Below are positions 11,701 to 24,000 of a DNA stretch of 64,000 nucleotides, piece after piece. The stretch is from Bryum argenteum (taxonomy: Eukaryota; Streptophyta; Bryopsida; Bryales; Bryaceae), in NCBI GenBank assembly GCA_037043015.1, contig CM073324.1:9445013-9509012 (forward strand). The letters run 5' to 3'. The position numbers were made by a program, and so were the translations under genes. Under the pieces are notes generated by a model that searched no databases, was not told where the DNA came from, and saw nothing but the letters and a program-made list of their open reading frames with translations. How positions within the stretch are numbered: the first letter of the stretch is position 1; each line of letters opens with the position of its first letter.

Positions 11701-13893
11701 TTCCATGCAGATTGCTGTGGTAGTTTCATGGTATCTAATCCGTTCACCATATCTTCCAGCTGTCACATGATTTTATTAGAATCCCAAAAATTTGCAAACT
11801 CTAGTATGCCGACTGAAATTGGCTCCTTGTTGTAGCACGCGAATTTGTCAGGGCTGCTACGACCCCGAGCTTGTCCGAGCTTGGGAGAATTGGGATGCCC
11901 TTAACACGTCTGAAAATGACCATCCCTCGATATTCCCCAATCAACAGGTCCCTTTCTCTCGCTTCCTCGTCCTATTGCTCATAAAATCTTGGATTGCAGC
12001 CCGGAGCCATGTTTGATTATATCGAAAATGTCTTGGAATCGACTCCATGTTCAAATTAAGAACTCAACCTCAGTTGCAGGTTTGTTGATCCCAAGGCTAT
12101 GATCTGACTGTGTTCATATTGCAGTCGTATGTTGTGTTTGTTCTCACAGACGGAGGAAAAGACCTCGAGAGTTTCGCTCTAGAAACTTTCAATGAAGCTC
12201 GAAGTCTCTTGCTCCAGGTAGGTTGCCATTGCTGATATCAAGTCTGTCTTCTTGAAACCTGTGCATAAAAATGCAACTTCACAATGATCAATTTCAGCTC
12301 ATAGAAGTGTGTAATGGGGATGATCGCAAACCTTCTGCAGGAGTACTCGGGCATGGTCTTTTAGTTTTACTTGTTTCTAATATCTAAGCTTCCTCAATGT
12401 TTTATTGTATTTCTGTGATCGTGAATTTTAAGGCGTTTTTCCATTCGTGAGGAATACCTCAAATCTAGAAAAACATCGAAATAAAACAAAATCATTGCAG
12501 GTTGTACTAGCATTGGCGGTAGCAGAGGAGGCCTGCGAATTCGAACATCGAGATCTTCACTGGTAACATTTCTTTTTACCCGTCTTGTATATGAACGTCT
12601 AGTATTGTTCAGAAACTTACACCACGTGCAAAGTCCAAGTAATTCTTTGTAAGCTTTGTGAAATTTGATGCTTCGATCAGGTTGAGTAATCTTTTTGGTG
12701 ATTGTGTAAGGCTGTGAAGCAGATTACTGGAAAAATGCGGAACAAGACTTAGCTTGGAGTTATTTTGAACTTGATGATTTGTGCATCGTCTTGTATTTAG
12801 TATACAATGTGTGGTTGTCTCCAGGGGCAACATAGTTCTGGCTAGAGACCACCACGAATATGTAGCCTTCAAGTTTCTTGGTCAGGAAAAGCGAGTTAAA
12901 ACGCATGGCCTGTCCGTTTCTCTAATCGACTTCACCCTCTCGCGGCTAAATACAGGTTTATTTTGTTTAATGAACTGCTTATGTGATGAATCAGATCATC
13001 CTATCAGATCAGATCAATCAGACCAATCAGATGAATCAGATCATCCTAGATCCATAATCTGTAGGCTGTTTTTATCTCAGTGTTTAGTTAGACCAATATT
13101 ACTCAAGCAAGTCCTGCAGCTTAGGCTGACTTGTAGTTTTATGTCTTAAAACAGGAAATCAAGTGCTATTCTGTAATCTAGCTGCAGATCCGGCTTTATT
13201 TGAAGGCCCAAAAAATGACGTACAGGTGAACATCCTTGACATGCTATGATGTTTGCCAAGGTTGCGCTTCTTTACTATTCGCTGGCATGCTCCCTGACAG
13301 GGCCCATTCGATTTAGTTCTTGTTATTTTAATGTGGTCTCGGGGTGACTGCAGGCCAACACATACCGAAGAATGCTCAAAGTAACAGAAGGCCATTGGGA
13401 GGGACGGTGAGCATGTTGCTACGCACTATTTACATATCATACTAATCTGGCTCATTCAGGACATGTTCCAGGTAGTGTATACAGAGCAAAGAAAATATAT
13501 AACCCTCACAGAATTAACATTTTCGATTGAAATTGCAGGTTTCTGAAGACGAATTGTCTGTGGATTCACTATGTAGCCGACATACTGCTCAGCAAAAAGA
13601 CCTTCGTAAGCATACCTTTCCTCCAGACACTCTGTTCGAGGAATCCACCTCTGGAGAAATATTCGAAAGTCGATATTTGGAGTGTGCTGCTGCATTTGTT
13701 TATGAGATTCTTCCTCATCAGTTACAATTGCACTGTCACGTCGCCTGTTCTCACTTGTTGTAACTGATTGCAGAAATCTTCGTCAGCGGAGAAGCGGTCC
13801 TTGCGAGACTTCAGAAAGAGGGTGTTGTTGTACGAATCGGCAGGAGCTGCTGTTCTGGATGGCTTCTTTAATGACATGTGGGCAGATCTCTAA
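8745..13893 (+). CDS. HASPIN: Haspin-type serine/threonine kinase (histone H3 Thr3 kinase)
   Basis: Fifteen coding exons join in phase: 8745-8772, 9117-9270, 9479-9559, 9663-9780, 10000-10994, 11162-11285, 11446-11558, 11836-11947, 12125-12217, 12501-12562, 12825-12955, 13155-13225, 13354-13406, 13539-13605, 13774-13893; total 2322 nt, 773 residues. Residues 1-458 are an acidic, Ser-rich tail with a conserved plant haspin patch (FADVDAF). The kinase fold follows: glycine loop LGEGTFGEAF (467-476), ATP lysine K484 in VFKIVPMDG, catalytic loop HRDLHWGN (D624), and DFT (662-664) in place of DFG, as known for haspins. The C-terminal end FFNDMW is kept. Haspin phosphorylates H3 Thr3 at mitosis, guiding the chromosomal passenger complex. 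All key residues are intact. The start is the first ATG after an in-frame stop at 8709. Confidence 0.93.
12980..13052 (+). repeat. ATCAGATC-type short tandem repeat in a haspin intron
   Basis: The intron between the exons ending 12955 and starting 13155 holds about eight variants of the words ATCAGATC, ATCAGACC and AATCAGATG. It is a simple low-complexity repeat with no coding role. Confidence 0.75.
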
Positions 13894-14477
13894 CTGTTTG
13901 AACATTTTCAGAAACCCTTACGTTTCCGTATCCACGATCAACATATCCAGGTTTTACGCGTGGCCCTATCAAGATGACGACCTTTTCTTGTTCAGAGTTT
14001 GAAGTTTCAAACTCCAAGTTGCGTGAGTCAAGAATGCTTGACGCCGCCTCTTTCTGGTGGATTATGTCACGAACTTTTGATGTCAGATTCCTGTTGTCTT
14101 TGGAATTAGCACAATCAGAATTCCTAACTTGCCAATCATGCCGGCTGTAGATCTTGTCCGCATGGACTTCATCGTATAATGTGCATACAGATTTCATCGA
14201 ATATTCTCTGTTACACCGGCCTATGCCATTTTTCTCTGACTTTCATGATGTTGGTTTCTTCTGCCACCTCCCTATCTACTTCCAGCTTCCTTGTTTTTCC
14301 AGGGTTGGCCTTCTTGAGTCCTTTACCGATGAACGGCTCACAGGTCCTGAGGTCTTCTATCGTAGGATTTGAGGCTCTTTTCAGTTGGGATGTGGTTTTA
14401 GTGACTGTCAGATTACTGTCCTTTACATGGCTACTTCGAATCCTATCTTCATAAAGATATACTCTATCGACGATCAA
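13868..14477 (-). CDS. Doubtful antisense open frames downstream of haspin
   Basis: Two hydrophilic open frames on the minus strand, 14477-14211 and 14197-13868, follow one another with a frame change around 14211. A possible donor (GGCCG then GTGTAA) lies at the first stop, but no convincing acceptor joins the two. The second frame's stop lies 26 bases inside the last haspin exon, which would make the genes converge with overlapping ends. Neither translation is recognised. They may be exons of an unknown gene or chance open frames. Confidence 0.2.
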
Positions 14478-14479
14478 AG

Positions 14480-15340
14480 AACTACCTACTTATGCGAATA
14501 TCAAGGTTCACTACTCTGTTTTAAAACTCAAGTATTCAGATTTAAGCAAATTAGCACTTCACTGAGACTTTGTCGTCAAGAGATTCTACCTCTCCCAACC
14601 TGTTGTCTCCTTCTATCAGAATTGTTTCGATATATCGGCAGAATACCACGTATTTAATGGTGGAGTGTCTACAGTCGGAGGACGAAGGAGAAGACTCACA
14701 AGTCTATCTCTACAGTGCCTAGCTGCCACCTAAATGTAGGGTATCCAAGTGGAGACGCTGAGGCTTAACAAACGAATATGCTAGCCACCCCTATCTCATG
14801 ACAAGAAAATGTCAACACAACTTACACAAGCCATGCATCCCGGTAATCTCGGCCAAATCATGAATCTAAATTAAGATCTTCCAAATTATAAAGCAATATT
14901 TCAACTTTGTTAACATCCATCATTCTGTTACTGTAAGTGGATGTTTCTATATTATACTAAAATGAAATTATTTCGCTTGTGTGCAGATCCCTCCAATCCA
15001 ACACGTGTAGCCAATTGCTGACTGGAAAATCAACAAGGGTTGTTACAGGGCTTTTTATCAAAAGCAACAAGAAAGATAGAGGTTGCTAATCACACAATGA
15101 AAATTACATTCTTGTAGATTACCTGAAACTGCTGAAAATTCGATCTCGAATTTTTCCTCAGTTATCAAAGTCTCAACTTCAAACTGAAAAAGGAAGATGT
15201 AAGAGAATACTGTTTCAGTGTATGATTTACTCGTTCTGAATCCGGTTGAGAAGAGGATGAAACACGGTTTGGGACGTGGCTGGGAGAGAAGGGGCAGAAG
15301 AGTGGAGATTCGGAATCAAGGGCAGCCACGGGACAGACGA
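14480..15340. other. Spacer between haspin and VOZ
   Basis: AT-rich, with no gene seen. GC content rises after 15250, where the left arm of an inverted repeat begins. Confidence 0.45.
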
Positions 15341-15350
15341 GTTGCCTGGC

Positions 15351-15498
15351 TTCGCCTCTAAGGGCGGGACCTGCGCCTCACTGCCCGCGAGGCCTCACTG
15401 CCCGCCCTCCAACGAGCTCGCTCAGCGTTCGTCGTGTTCGTCGTCGCCGTTTCTCGTGGGGTCCGCGCTCCCACTGCAGGAGGCCCTGTTCACTCTCC
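15351..15498 (+). repeat. Left arm of inverted repeat upstream of VOZ
   Basis: GC-rich block whose reverse complement is found at 16334-16490. Both contain the word CACTGCCCGCGAGGCCTCAC, then CCAACGAGCTCGCTCAGCG and GTTTCTCGTGGGGTCCGCGC. Identity by eye is above 90 percent, with a short indel near GGGCGGGAC. Confidence 0.9.
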
Positions 15499-15940
15499 AA
15501 AATATATCTGGATTGCCATATAACAAGTCCAGAAATTCATTACAACAATGATCCTCTCTTGATTCTCGCCACAATGTCATTGTAAACCACTACCTTTTCA
15601 GAAGGATCAAAAATTGGTAAATTAGGTCAAAACCGACAGGAAGAATGATCGAAAGGGAATAAGAATAGAGTACCCATAGTGGAACTACCACTTTCTTGGA
15701 TGAAATTCTTGAATTGAAGTAAGTATGAGACTTGTTAGCAACTGATTGAACAAATTTCTATACACTGCACTTCTGTAATTGCAAGTCGATTGATATTTTG
15801 GGAGAAATACGAGTACCACCAGCAAACACTTATCAGATGAAAAGAACCTTCGTCTTTCTTGAACAGCAGAAGAGCTTCCCCTCCTCTGTTGCGCTCATCC
15901 GTATGAATCACGTTAGAATGTTGCAACGGTTTTTCCTCAC

Positions 15941-16046
15941 GAAGACACTCACAATTGAGGTGAAATCTTACTTGCAATTCTAAAGTTCATTCAGAAGACA
16001 CTCACAATTGAGCTGAAATCTTACTTGCAATTCTAAAGTTCATTCA
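15941..16046 (+). repeat. Tandem duplication of a 53-bp unit
   Basis: Two adjacent copies beginning GAAGACACTCACAATTGAG, 15941-15993 and 15994-16046, differing at one or two positions. Just downstream a looser pair (TATCACATTCGTATCAAAGC at about 16068 and TATCACATCCGTATAAAAGC at about 16129) shows a second local duplication. Confidence 0.9.
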
Positions 16047-16333
16047 GCAGCAACCGAATTTGGCCAAAATATCACATTCGTATCAAAGCCAAAAGACCAC
16101 AGGTAAAGAGACCCAAGTATAACCTTGAATATCACATCCGTATAAAAGCCATTGATGTAGTCACACCTGAAATTGTGATAGAAACGCCATACAGTACAGA
16201 TGGTTTTGAATCTACGACTTGTCTATTAACTATTCTCGATTAAGTGTTTTTGGCTTGGTGGAGTGTTCCTGCTGTCGGGAACGGGTTGAATGCCATCGTG
16301 GCGGAAGTGCCCTGTGGGAACGGCAGCGAACGC

Positions 16334-16490
16334 GGAGAGTGAACAGGGCCCCTGCAGTGGGAGCGCGGACCCCACGAGAAACGGCGACGACGAAAGCGAC
16401 GAACGCTGAGCGAGCTCGTTGGAGGGCGGGCAGTGAGGCCTCGCGGGCAGTGAGGCACAGGTCCATCACTGTCCCGCCCTTAGTGGCGAG
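16334..16490 (-). repeat. Right arm of inverted repeat upstream of VOZ
   Basis: Reverse-complement partner of 15351-15498, separated by about 835 bases. It ends about 280 bases before the VOZ start codon, so it lies in the promoter or leader. A transcript covering both arms would fold into a stem of about 150 bp. Confidence 0.9.
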
Positions 16491-16771
16491 GGTTGCCTGG
16501 GGACATGGACTGGGCATCGGGTTAGCGTGAGAACACAGCAGTGGCAGCAACAGCAGCAATCAGCCATGGCGATGCCGGCATCTCTTGTCCCGTAATTAGC
16601 ACAACCCATCGTCCTTTTCCCTTTGCCATACCTCTCGTTAGCTAATCCATCGTCACAGTAGCAGCAGCACAAGAGCAAAACAGCAGCCAATTCTACCCTC
16701 CATCCCATCTCAACCCCACCATGGGCGCTTGCTCATCATCTCCTTGAACTCCCTGCCACTCCTCGCGATCT

Positions 16772-19468
16772 ATGCTCTACAAAACCATGGGTAAGAATCC
16801 TCGGACTTTATGGGTCAATTGGGCATGTTGTACATTGTGAGGTGACGCGGTTGTGTATTGCTTGTGTTGCAGCGGCCGTGAAGCAGCAGAAAGGGCGCAG
16901 CCGGAGCTCGCAGCACTTCCGCGCCAAGGCCACCAACCGGGTGGATGATCTGCAAGGCATGGTATCGGAGCTGCAGACTGCGCGTCGCGAGGGTCGGCTC
17001 AAGGATGTTTCGCTTCTGGAGGAGCAAATGCATCAGATGCTGAGGGAGTGGAAGGCGGAGCTCCGGGAGGTGTCCCCTGCGTCTTCCTTGTTGGTAGGTA
17101 CCACCCCTGTACATGCCCCTCTACCAGTTTCTAGTCATTGTTGCAAACATTTTAAGGTGTGCTAAATTAGGTCTGAATTTTCACAATTGCCTCCCCCAAA
17201 TCCACGCTCTTCAGAACCTCTTCAAGCTTTAGCTTTCTATGATTGGAAACTTAAAAGTAGGTAGCCTCTGTTCAAGCTTGCGGCATTAAATTTTGCATGA
17301 CAATTTTCTGTGATCGATTGGAGTATTCACACTTAAGGTTGCGGCATTGAGTGAAACTTTGGAAGTGGAGAAGGAGCAGGTGGTATGTAATTGGGGCATC
17401 TGTCTTGATGTCTCAGGCACCTGTGTTTTTATCTTGGTGTCGTATTGGAGTTGTGGTGGTAGCAACGTGTGAATCCTGTTTGTTGTGTGCAGCAATTCGC
17501 AGCAGCAAGCCCATGCAATTCCGAGCTCTCATCTGACATGCAGAGGCTGTTACAGCTGCACGACGAAGACGATGATGCCACCAGCAAAGCTCCCATGCCG
17601 GAAGATCTGGATCAACAGCAACCTTATAACCGTGATCATAACCAGAACTCGTCTTCTCTTCCGGTAACAATCTCAAGACCCTCTCTTGGAGCTCCCCGCT
17701 CTGAAAATTTTCAAACCTAATTCTGTTGCTCTATTGTACTCTGAGGTCACGCATCTATTTAGAGCTTTCCAAAGGTGTCTGTATTCTTGATCAGTGAGGC
17801 GAACCATGCATCTTCGTTGGCAATGTTCGGTTGGGTGTAAAATAGTCTGAGCGTGTGTTGATGTTGCATTGTAGGACGCAGTGGTGTTAGAAGCTTTTGC
17901 GAGATTAGAGCAAACCCTTCAAGAGGAAGATGAGACTCCACCTGACGTGCAGGCGAGTTCTGAACGATACATCGAAGATCTGATGCAGTCGCCGCCGATC
18001 GGGCCACAGCAAAACCCGATGGTGCATCAGCATTTCGCCATGGCAGCCATGGTTCCTCCGTTGGCAGCGTATCTGCACCCGAAGTGCGCATTGTGGGATT
18101 GCCCTCGTCCTGCTCGAGGGGGCAACGATATCACATTCTACTGCAGCAGCTTCCACGAGGACCTGGCTCTCAACGAAGGCGCTCCCGGCATGTGCCCCGT
18201 TGTCAGGCCCGGTGGTATCGATCTCAAAGATGGTCCTCTCTTTTCCGCTCTAGCTGCTCGAGTGGGTGGTCATGCCGTCGGCATTCCGGAGTTGCAAGGT
18301 GCGGCAACGTCTAAGTCGCCGTGGAATGCTACTGGTGAGTGACTACTAACCCTCGCTTGTCGATTCTTCTAAACCCACTGTCGAGAAGATTTGTCCACAA
18401 GCTACAGAACCCCCTGTTGAGTTCACGTGTTCATAATCTGCTCTACCATCTGGTGAGCCCTTGTCGAGCACTCTCTGAGCTGACATGAGAAGGTATCCTC
18501 GTGGTGCCTTGATTGTTAAGCGAGAGCTAGCTCCTCAAGCTACTTAACCATGAACCATTATCTTCACTTGGGGATTGTCGAAGCTCGACTTCGCTCGGGT
18601 TTTCTGTAAGCTTTTCATTGGCCATGACTTCGCTCTAACTAATTTTTAGTTGGCTATGCTACTAATAAAAAACCTTTTTAGTATGTGTGGTGTGTGCTCA
18701 CAGCTGGGCCTAACTATGAATTGACTTCATTTCAATCAAGGGGCTCGTGTTCCTGAATGGAGGTTTCTGTCAGTCATATGAACTTTGATAGTGATGTATA
18801 ATCTTGCTGGGTACTACACATTCTTGTGTAAGGTGGTGCATGATGATTCATGTTGATTATGTTGGCATTCCGGAGTTGCAGATCTGTTTGATGTGTCTGT
18901 TCATCCTGGAGAGACGTTGCGGGAGTGGCTATTTTTCGATAAGCCGCGGCGGGCTTTCGAGAGTGGAACACGGAAGCAGCGGTCGCTACCAGATTACGGG
19001 GGGCGCGGATGGCACGAGTCGAGGAAGCAAGTGATGAAGGACTTGGGAGGGTTGAAGCGCTCCTACTACATGGATCCGCAGCCGGAGGGTTTCAACGAAT
19101 GGCACATGTACGAGTACGAGCTCTCGACGTGCACGGATTGTGCACTATACAGACTGGAGCTCAAGCAGGTGGACGCTTCCAAGAAGAATGGCAAAGCCAA
19201 AATGGCGACGGTGGATACTTCGGTGGCGTCCTTGCAGCATCAAATTGGACGTCTGACGGCAGATCTGTCGCAGTTCGAAGGCCAGACAGTCATGGCTTAC
19301 AACAACGGGGAGGGACCTTGCAACATGCCTACCAGAAGCGGAAGAGGCAAGTCTTCCCAACGAAGGAGCATCAGCAAGAATGCTGGCCCAGGACCTTTAG
19401 TTAGTGCCCTGGCCAAGCAGAACTCCATGGAGCACGTCCCGTTTAACTACACTGCCGAGCTTCAATGA
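16772..19468 (+). CDS. VOZ: VOZ (vascular plant one zinc-finger) transcription factor
   Basis: Exons in phase: 16772-16790, 16873-17093, (17338-17382, optional), 17493-17663, 17875-18334, 18882-19468; 500 residues with the optional exon, 485 without. Family blocks are clear: NRVDDLQGM and the [13 protein letters not shown] helix near the N-terminus, then the C3H zinc finger with [10 protein letters not shown] and YCSSFH (Cys about 223, 228, 242 and His 246), then [51 protein letters not shown] and [13 protein letters not shown] of the NAC-like DNA-binding domain. VOZ proteins bind DNA as dimers and in Arabidopsis act with phytochrome B in flowering and stress control. The first in-frame ATG after a stop at 16745 was chosen; a second in-frame ATG is at 16787. 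A Ser/Arg-rich tail follows the domain. Confidence 0.95.
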
Positions 19469-19469
19469 T

Positions 19470-21058
19470 GCTGTGCGCGCTCTCACATCTTCCAGCTTGG
19501 AACAGTGCGTTTATCAAGCACAGGGTCTCGATGACATAACATCTGAAGGGCAAATTCTCAACTCCGAGCGTGGTTGTTTTTGGACTTCGGTGGTTGTGTT
19601 GCAAGGCTGCCCCGAGGTTATGGCACCAACACGAGTGAAGGCTTCTTCTGCAGTGCGAGCTAGCCAGCGTTGTGAAGTCTTCACCAGGATGTGCAGAGTG
19701 GGGGGAAAGGCGAGCGGGCTTCAGCGTCAACGACGTGTCAGGGATACCATATCCCTTTCTTGTACATGAGAGAAGGCGTGTCCTGTCTTTCCTGTGTAGA
19801 CTAGCTACAAATACAGCAGGGAGCTTGGAAAAATACAATTTCCTGAGACCATCCATATAAATACTCGGTTTGAGAGCTCCAGAAACCTGCTATATAAATG
19901 TGTAATAGGGTTCTGCAATGGAGTTCAATGGCGCAAAAGTGACCATCAGGGAGGGAGCGACCGTAACGTGGTGAGCCATCGCTCATCAGACACTCAGTGT
20001 TTTCTAAGAGATTGCTGCATAATCACACAAATGCTTGCTGCAATAAAAACGTTTTGGGATTGAAGGGTTCTGCTGTAGCCGCTTGTTTGATAATATGTTA
20101 CGCTCACTTTCCATAGTGTGGAGTAATCCAGGAGCCACTGTTTCTAGTTTGCTCAGTAAGCAAACCTGAAGAGGAATTTTATAAATAGGAGAAGGTTGAA
20201 GGTAGTATACACACGAGAGCCTAAGTACTCTCTCAATGTCTCTGCTTCTACGAGGTATTCCCCTCATTGTGAGCGGATAATCTAGTGAGCATGATCCTGC
20301 CTTCTGCCTTCGGATCTTTTGGATGCTACATTGGGAGTTCCTGAGCATCGCCACAAGGTTGCGTAAGCATATTAGAAAGTGCTACACCATGTTGCCAACA
20401 GGAGTGAAATCCACGATAAACTCATCGAGATCAATAAGTTCAACTTTGAAATTAATACTTATGCTACTTCGATCAGCGAAGTCTTGAGATTCAGTACCGT
20501 TTTTCTCGAAGCCCTCGCCTTTCCATTGCGGCTGATACGCCATTTCATCGAAGATTTATCACATTATTCTCTGCAGTTCGACATGGAACAAGTTGGAGAG
20601 ATCAAAAACTCTATCTCAGTGTAGTTGGAACAAGGCCGAGCGAGGCGAAGCACTCGTTGTGCGCTGCTTAGACTTCAAACAACATACGACAATTGCTCCC
20701 ATCTTCCAGCAAACTGCAAAACTGTAGTAGGTTTTGGAAACCTTCCCGGCAAGCCCGAACAGTGTTCACTAAGACGACAGTAACCAAGTCAATGAAAGAG
20801 TGGAAGGCAGCTTACGTTGTGGGAAATAGCCAGTTGTCAAGCGGCACAATGGTCATACGTAGCTTGCTTGCGTTCCTCAACCACATGAGCCCAGCGCGTT
20901 TCGTCCCACGACTGCTCGTGATCTTGAAGTTTTATGCCAGGCCGATAGGTTGATTTTGGTTTACAAAGCTGCAAACTGGATTGCACTACACGATCCGCGT
21001 GCATACATACCTGCCAAAGTCACACACATCAGCTTGCTGATCATGAAGTGCTCAATCA
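19470..21058. other. Convergent spacer between VOZ and the minus-strand gene
   Basis: Should hold the 3' UTRs of both genes. Open frames at 19404-19769 (plus), 19443-19856 (minus), 20004-20354 (minus) and 20379-20624 (plus) have no recognisable motifs. No mobile element seen. Confidence 0.4.
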
Positions 21059-24000
21059 TCAAGAAGGAGAGCCTTTGACAGGAGGGAGAGTAACTATCAC
21101 CTCGGCGCCGAGATCACTCGGAGTCCATGTGATGGGTGGACGAACCGAAACGCCTACTTGCACTCCGACATCCCTGCAAACAAACACATCGCCTTCATGT
21201 TCATGTGCACGAAAATTGACGATATCAGTGCCGACAGAGATTTAGTGATCCATCTGGCATACCTGGGGGAGACTTGTGATTGGCCAGCAGGCAGGAGAGA
21301 TGGTGGGTCGACAATTTTACAGAGGTCTCTGTAAACCTCCCGTCGCTGCTCTTTGCTGAGCATACGAATTCGTGGACTCCCTCTAGAGCTTCTGCGAGAG
21401 CTCCCTTTGGACGGTTTTTTTACTTCAGGCAGAAGCTGATCGAAAAGCTCCTTATCGAGCTTTATACCCTCTGTTTCAGCAACCTGTGCATACAAAAGTC
21501 GGACGATGTTACTCAGGAGTATGGTAGCTTCATTGAAGAATATACTGCTTGTTCCAGTCGTCGGGTATTCAGCATGTTGAAAGCATGAAACTACCTCTCA
21601 AATGGATGCAGGTATGAGCCGTTGCAATCAAAGAAAGAGAGTAGCTGTGCCAATACAATCAACGATAGCCAAAGGACGATGAAGCGAAGATCTCCTCTCA
21701 AAGGAGATCACCACATGCCTGCAATGCTGCGCGTCTGTCGAAGCTTTCACACTGAAGCTTCTGAATCCTGGAGTGAAGACGAAAGGCGGAGAAGAGCTCC
21801 GGACAGCGTAGGTCGATTGCTCGATCACTCGGTACCTCCAATCCATGCATTGTTTGGCAGGGGGCTCTCGTGCTGTTACATTTCTTCGGCACGTCTGGAG
21901 CCATCTCTTCCAGTATCGATTTCCAGCGCCCCTTCTTGGTCGCCAGTGGGTTCCTGCATTCCGAACAAACTTGGAATTCCTTCCTGGTGGACGGCCCTTG
22001 CGAGGTGGACAGCTTGACCACAGGCTTTATGATCAAGTTCCGCGACAACGCCAATCTCGACAGCTTGCTCCGTGGCTTCTTGCCGTCAACGGTTGAATCA
22101 GCGGCCGACTTCCAGGACTCGCACGGATGCTGGGATGGCGCTTTCAAGCACTTGGCTAAGCAGGCAGGACACTTGGGTTTCTTCACTCGAGGAGGACATT
22201 TGCGCTTGCCCTGGAGGAACTGCTGGATTATGTGACATGGAAATTTTTGCGAAGCAACGAGTCGGTCAAGCCAATGTGCGGTTGGACACGGCTTCGGCTT
22301 CCGAATCCGTTTGGGGGCTACTGGCGGATTGTTGCATGTAGGGATTGCAGCAGGTTCTTGGCGTTTCGGGCTTGGGAGACCATGAAGAGGACATTCCTTC
22401 GTGTTCTCCGCCCTTCTGGGACAGGGACTCCGTTCCCTTTGTTGGCAAACATCCGGTTTTGGTTTCCTACACTCGCCGTGCATTTTGCAACGTGGAGAGG
22501 AAAGCCTCTGTGCACATGCTATGACTTCTTGCTCACCCTTCAAGTCAGCTTTTGGTGAGTGGGGACGTTCCGGACGAGATGCTTCTTCGTCTTCCCGTTC
22601 TGGACAGCCACAATTTGGACACAAATCCCTTGCAGGTGATGCGGAATGAAGATGGCATTCAACGTGGTCTTGTTGGACGCTTGTGATTTGATGACAAATA
22701 TACCGTGGGCTTTGTGGTCTTCTCGGACTTTGAGACCTTTCTTCGCAGCTCTGTCTTTGCGATCTTCTCGGGCTTTGAGATTTTTCCTCGCAACTGCGTC
22801 CTCGGGGTCGTTTCGGGCTTTGTGCTTTTTTCTCGCAGCTCCGTCCTCGGGGCCCTCTCGGGCTTTGATAGCTTTCCTCCCCACTGTGTTCTTGGAATCT
22901 TCTCGGACTTTGAGATCTTTCTTCGCAAGTGTGTCTTGGTGATTTCCTCGGACTGGTAATCGTGGTGGCATCAATTACGTGCTGGTGATGTATATGGCAC
23001 TTGAGAACATCGTGATTACAATGACTCTCCATCCTCGGTCTCGTGTTTCGCTCTGCTCGTGATTCCAATGCGGAACGACAGGCTGCAGTCTGAGGGGATC
23101 CATGGCGGCTTCTAGGATTCGGCGAGGAGCTTCTCCTGGCGTGCTGTTCATGAAGGTAGCGAGAAGAAACGTGAGCAGCGTGAATTCTTGGCGAAGGCGA
23201 AATTCTTAATGGGTCGAAACTGCAAGTTGATGCTTCATTTGGCGGTAGTCGCCCAACAACTCTCTTGCAAGTGGGTTGAGTATCTTCACCAGCAATTGAC
23301 CTCGTGCAATAAGACTCATGGTGTGGATCTGCAATTGATGGCTGCTCAATTGGACTCGTCCTCCCGGCTGACGATCTCTTGCAATGGGGCTCATGGCTTT
23401 GAACAGCAATTGGCTTGTTGCAGGGAGGGACATTGCTATGATGTGGGTGAAGAAAGCATGGCAAGTAATTATCTGCTGGACTGTAAGACCTGGATGGCCA
23501 CCGGCGCTCGGAATCTGAAGCGGGCTCACTGACTGCATGCTGATGCGCCAGGCTTCGTTCATGGCGTGTGGGCTTTCTGGATCTGCGCACTCTCTGTCTG
23601 TGAGCTCGATGAATATATGGCGAGATCGTCTCTCGTTTCACCTTTTGGTTGGCAAAGATTGCTTGAATCTCTCCCAGCACGGAGTCATAACTGCGTATTT
23701 TGCCACTAGACTCGTCTGTCTCGCTGTCGGAAAACGAATCCTGCCTCTCCTCCAACTCTTCGCATTCTTTCGTAGATCCCTGCTCCGGCTGGTGAGCATC
23801 TTTGCCTCTGCCGGGTCCGTCCTGCTTTCGGCGTCTTGGTTGTATTGGTAATAGAGGAAGCAATCCACCACACGCCTCACAAGGGGCAGCAGTAACCTTC
23901 TTGTTCATGCTGGCAGGGACCAGTCAACACATGATGTTTACATTTCTGTAGGAATCATGCCACTCACTCGAGCTTCGTCCGATGATCCACAATTGACCGA

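Noticed and set aside
22703-22927. CRISPR-like array of regular repeats
   Set aside because: Repeats are contiguous, coding and without spacers, in a plant nuclear gene.
22646-22959. Plus-strand open frames at 22646-22942 and 22705-22959 that look like hydrophobic proteins
   Set aside because: They are mirror translations of the repeated coding region on the minus strand and have no splice or start context.
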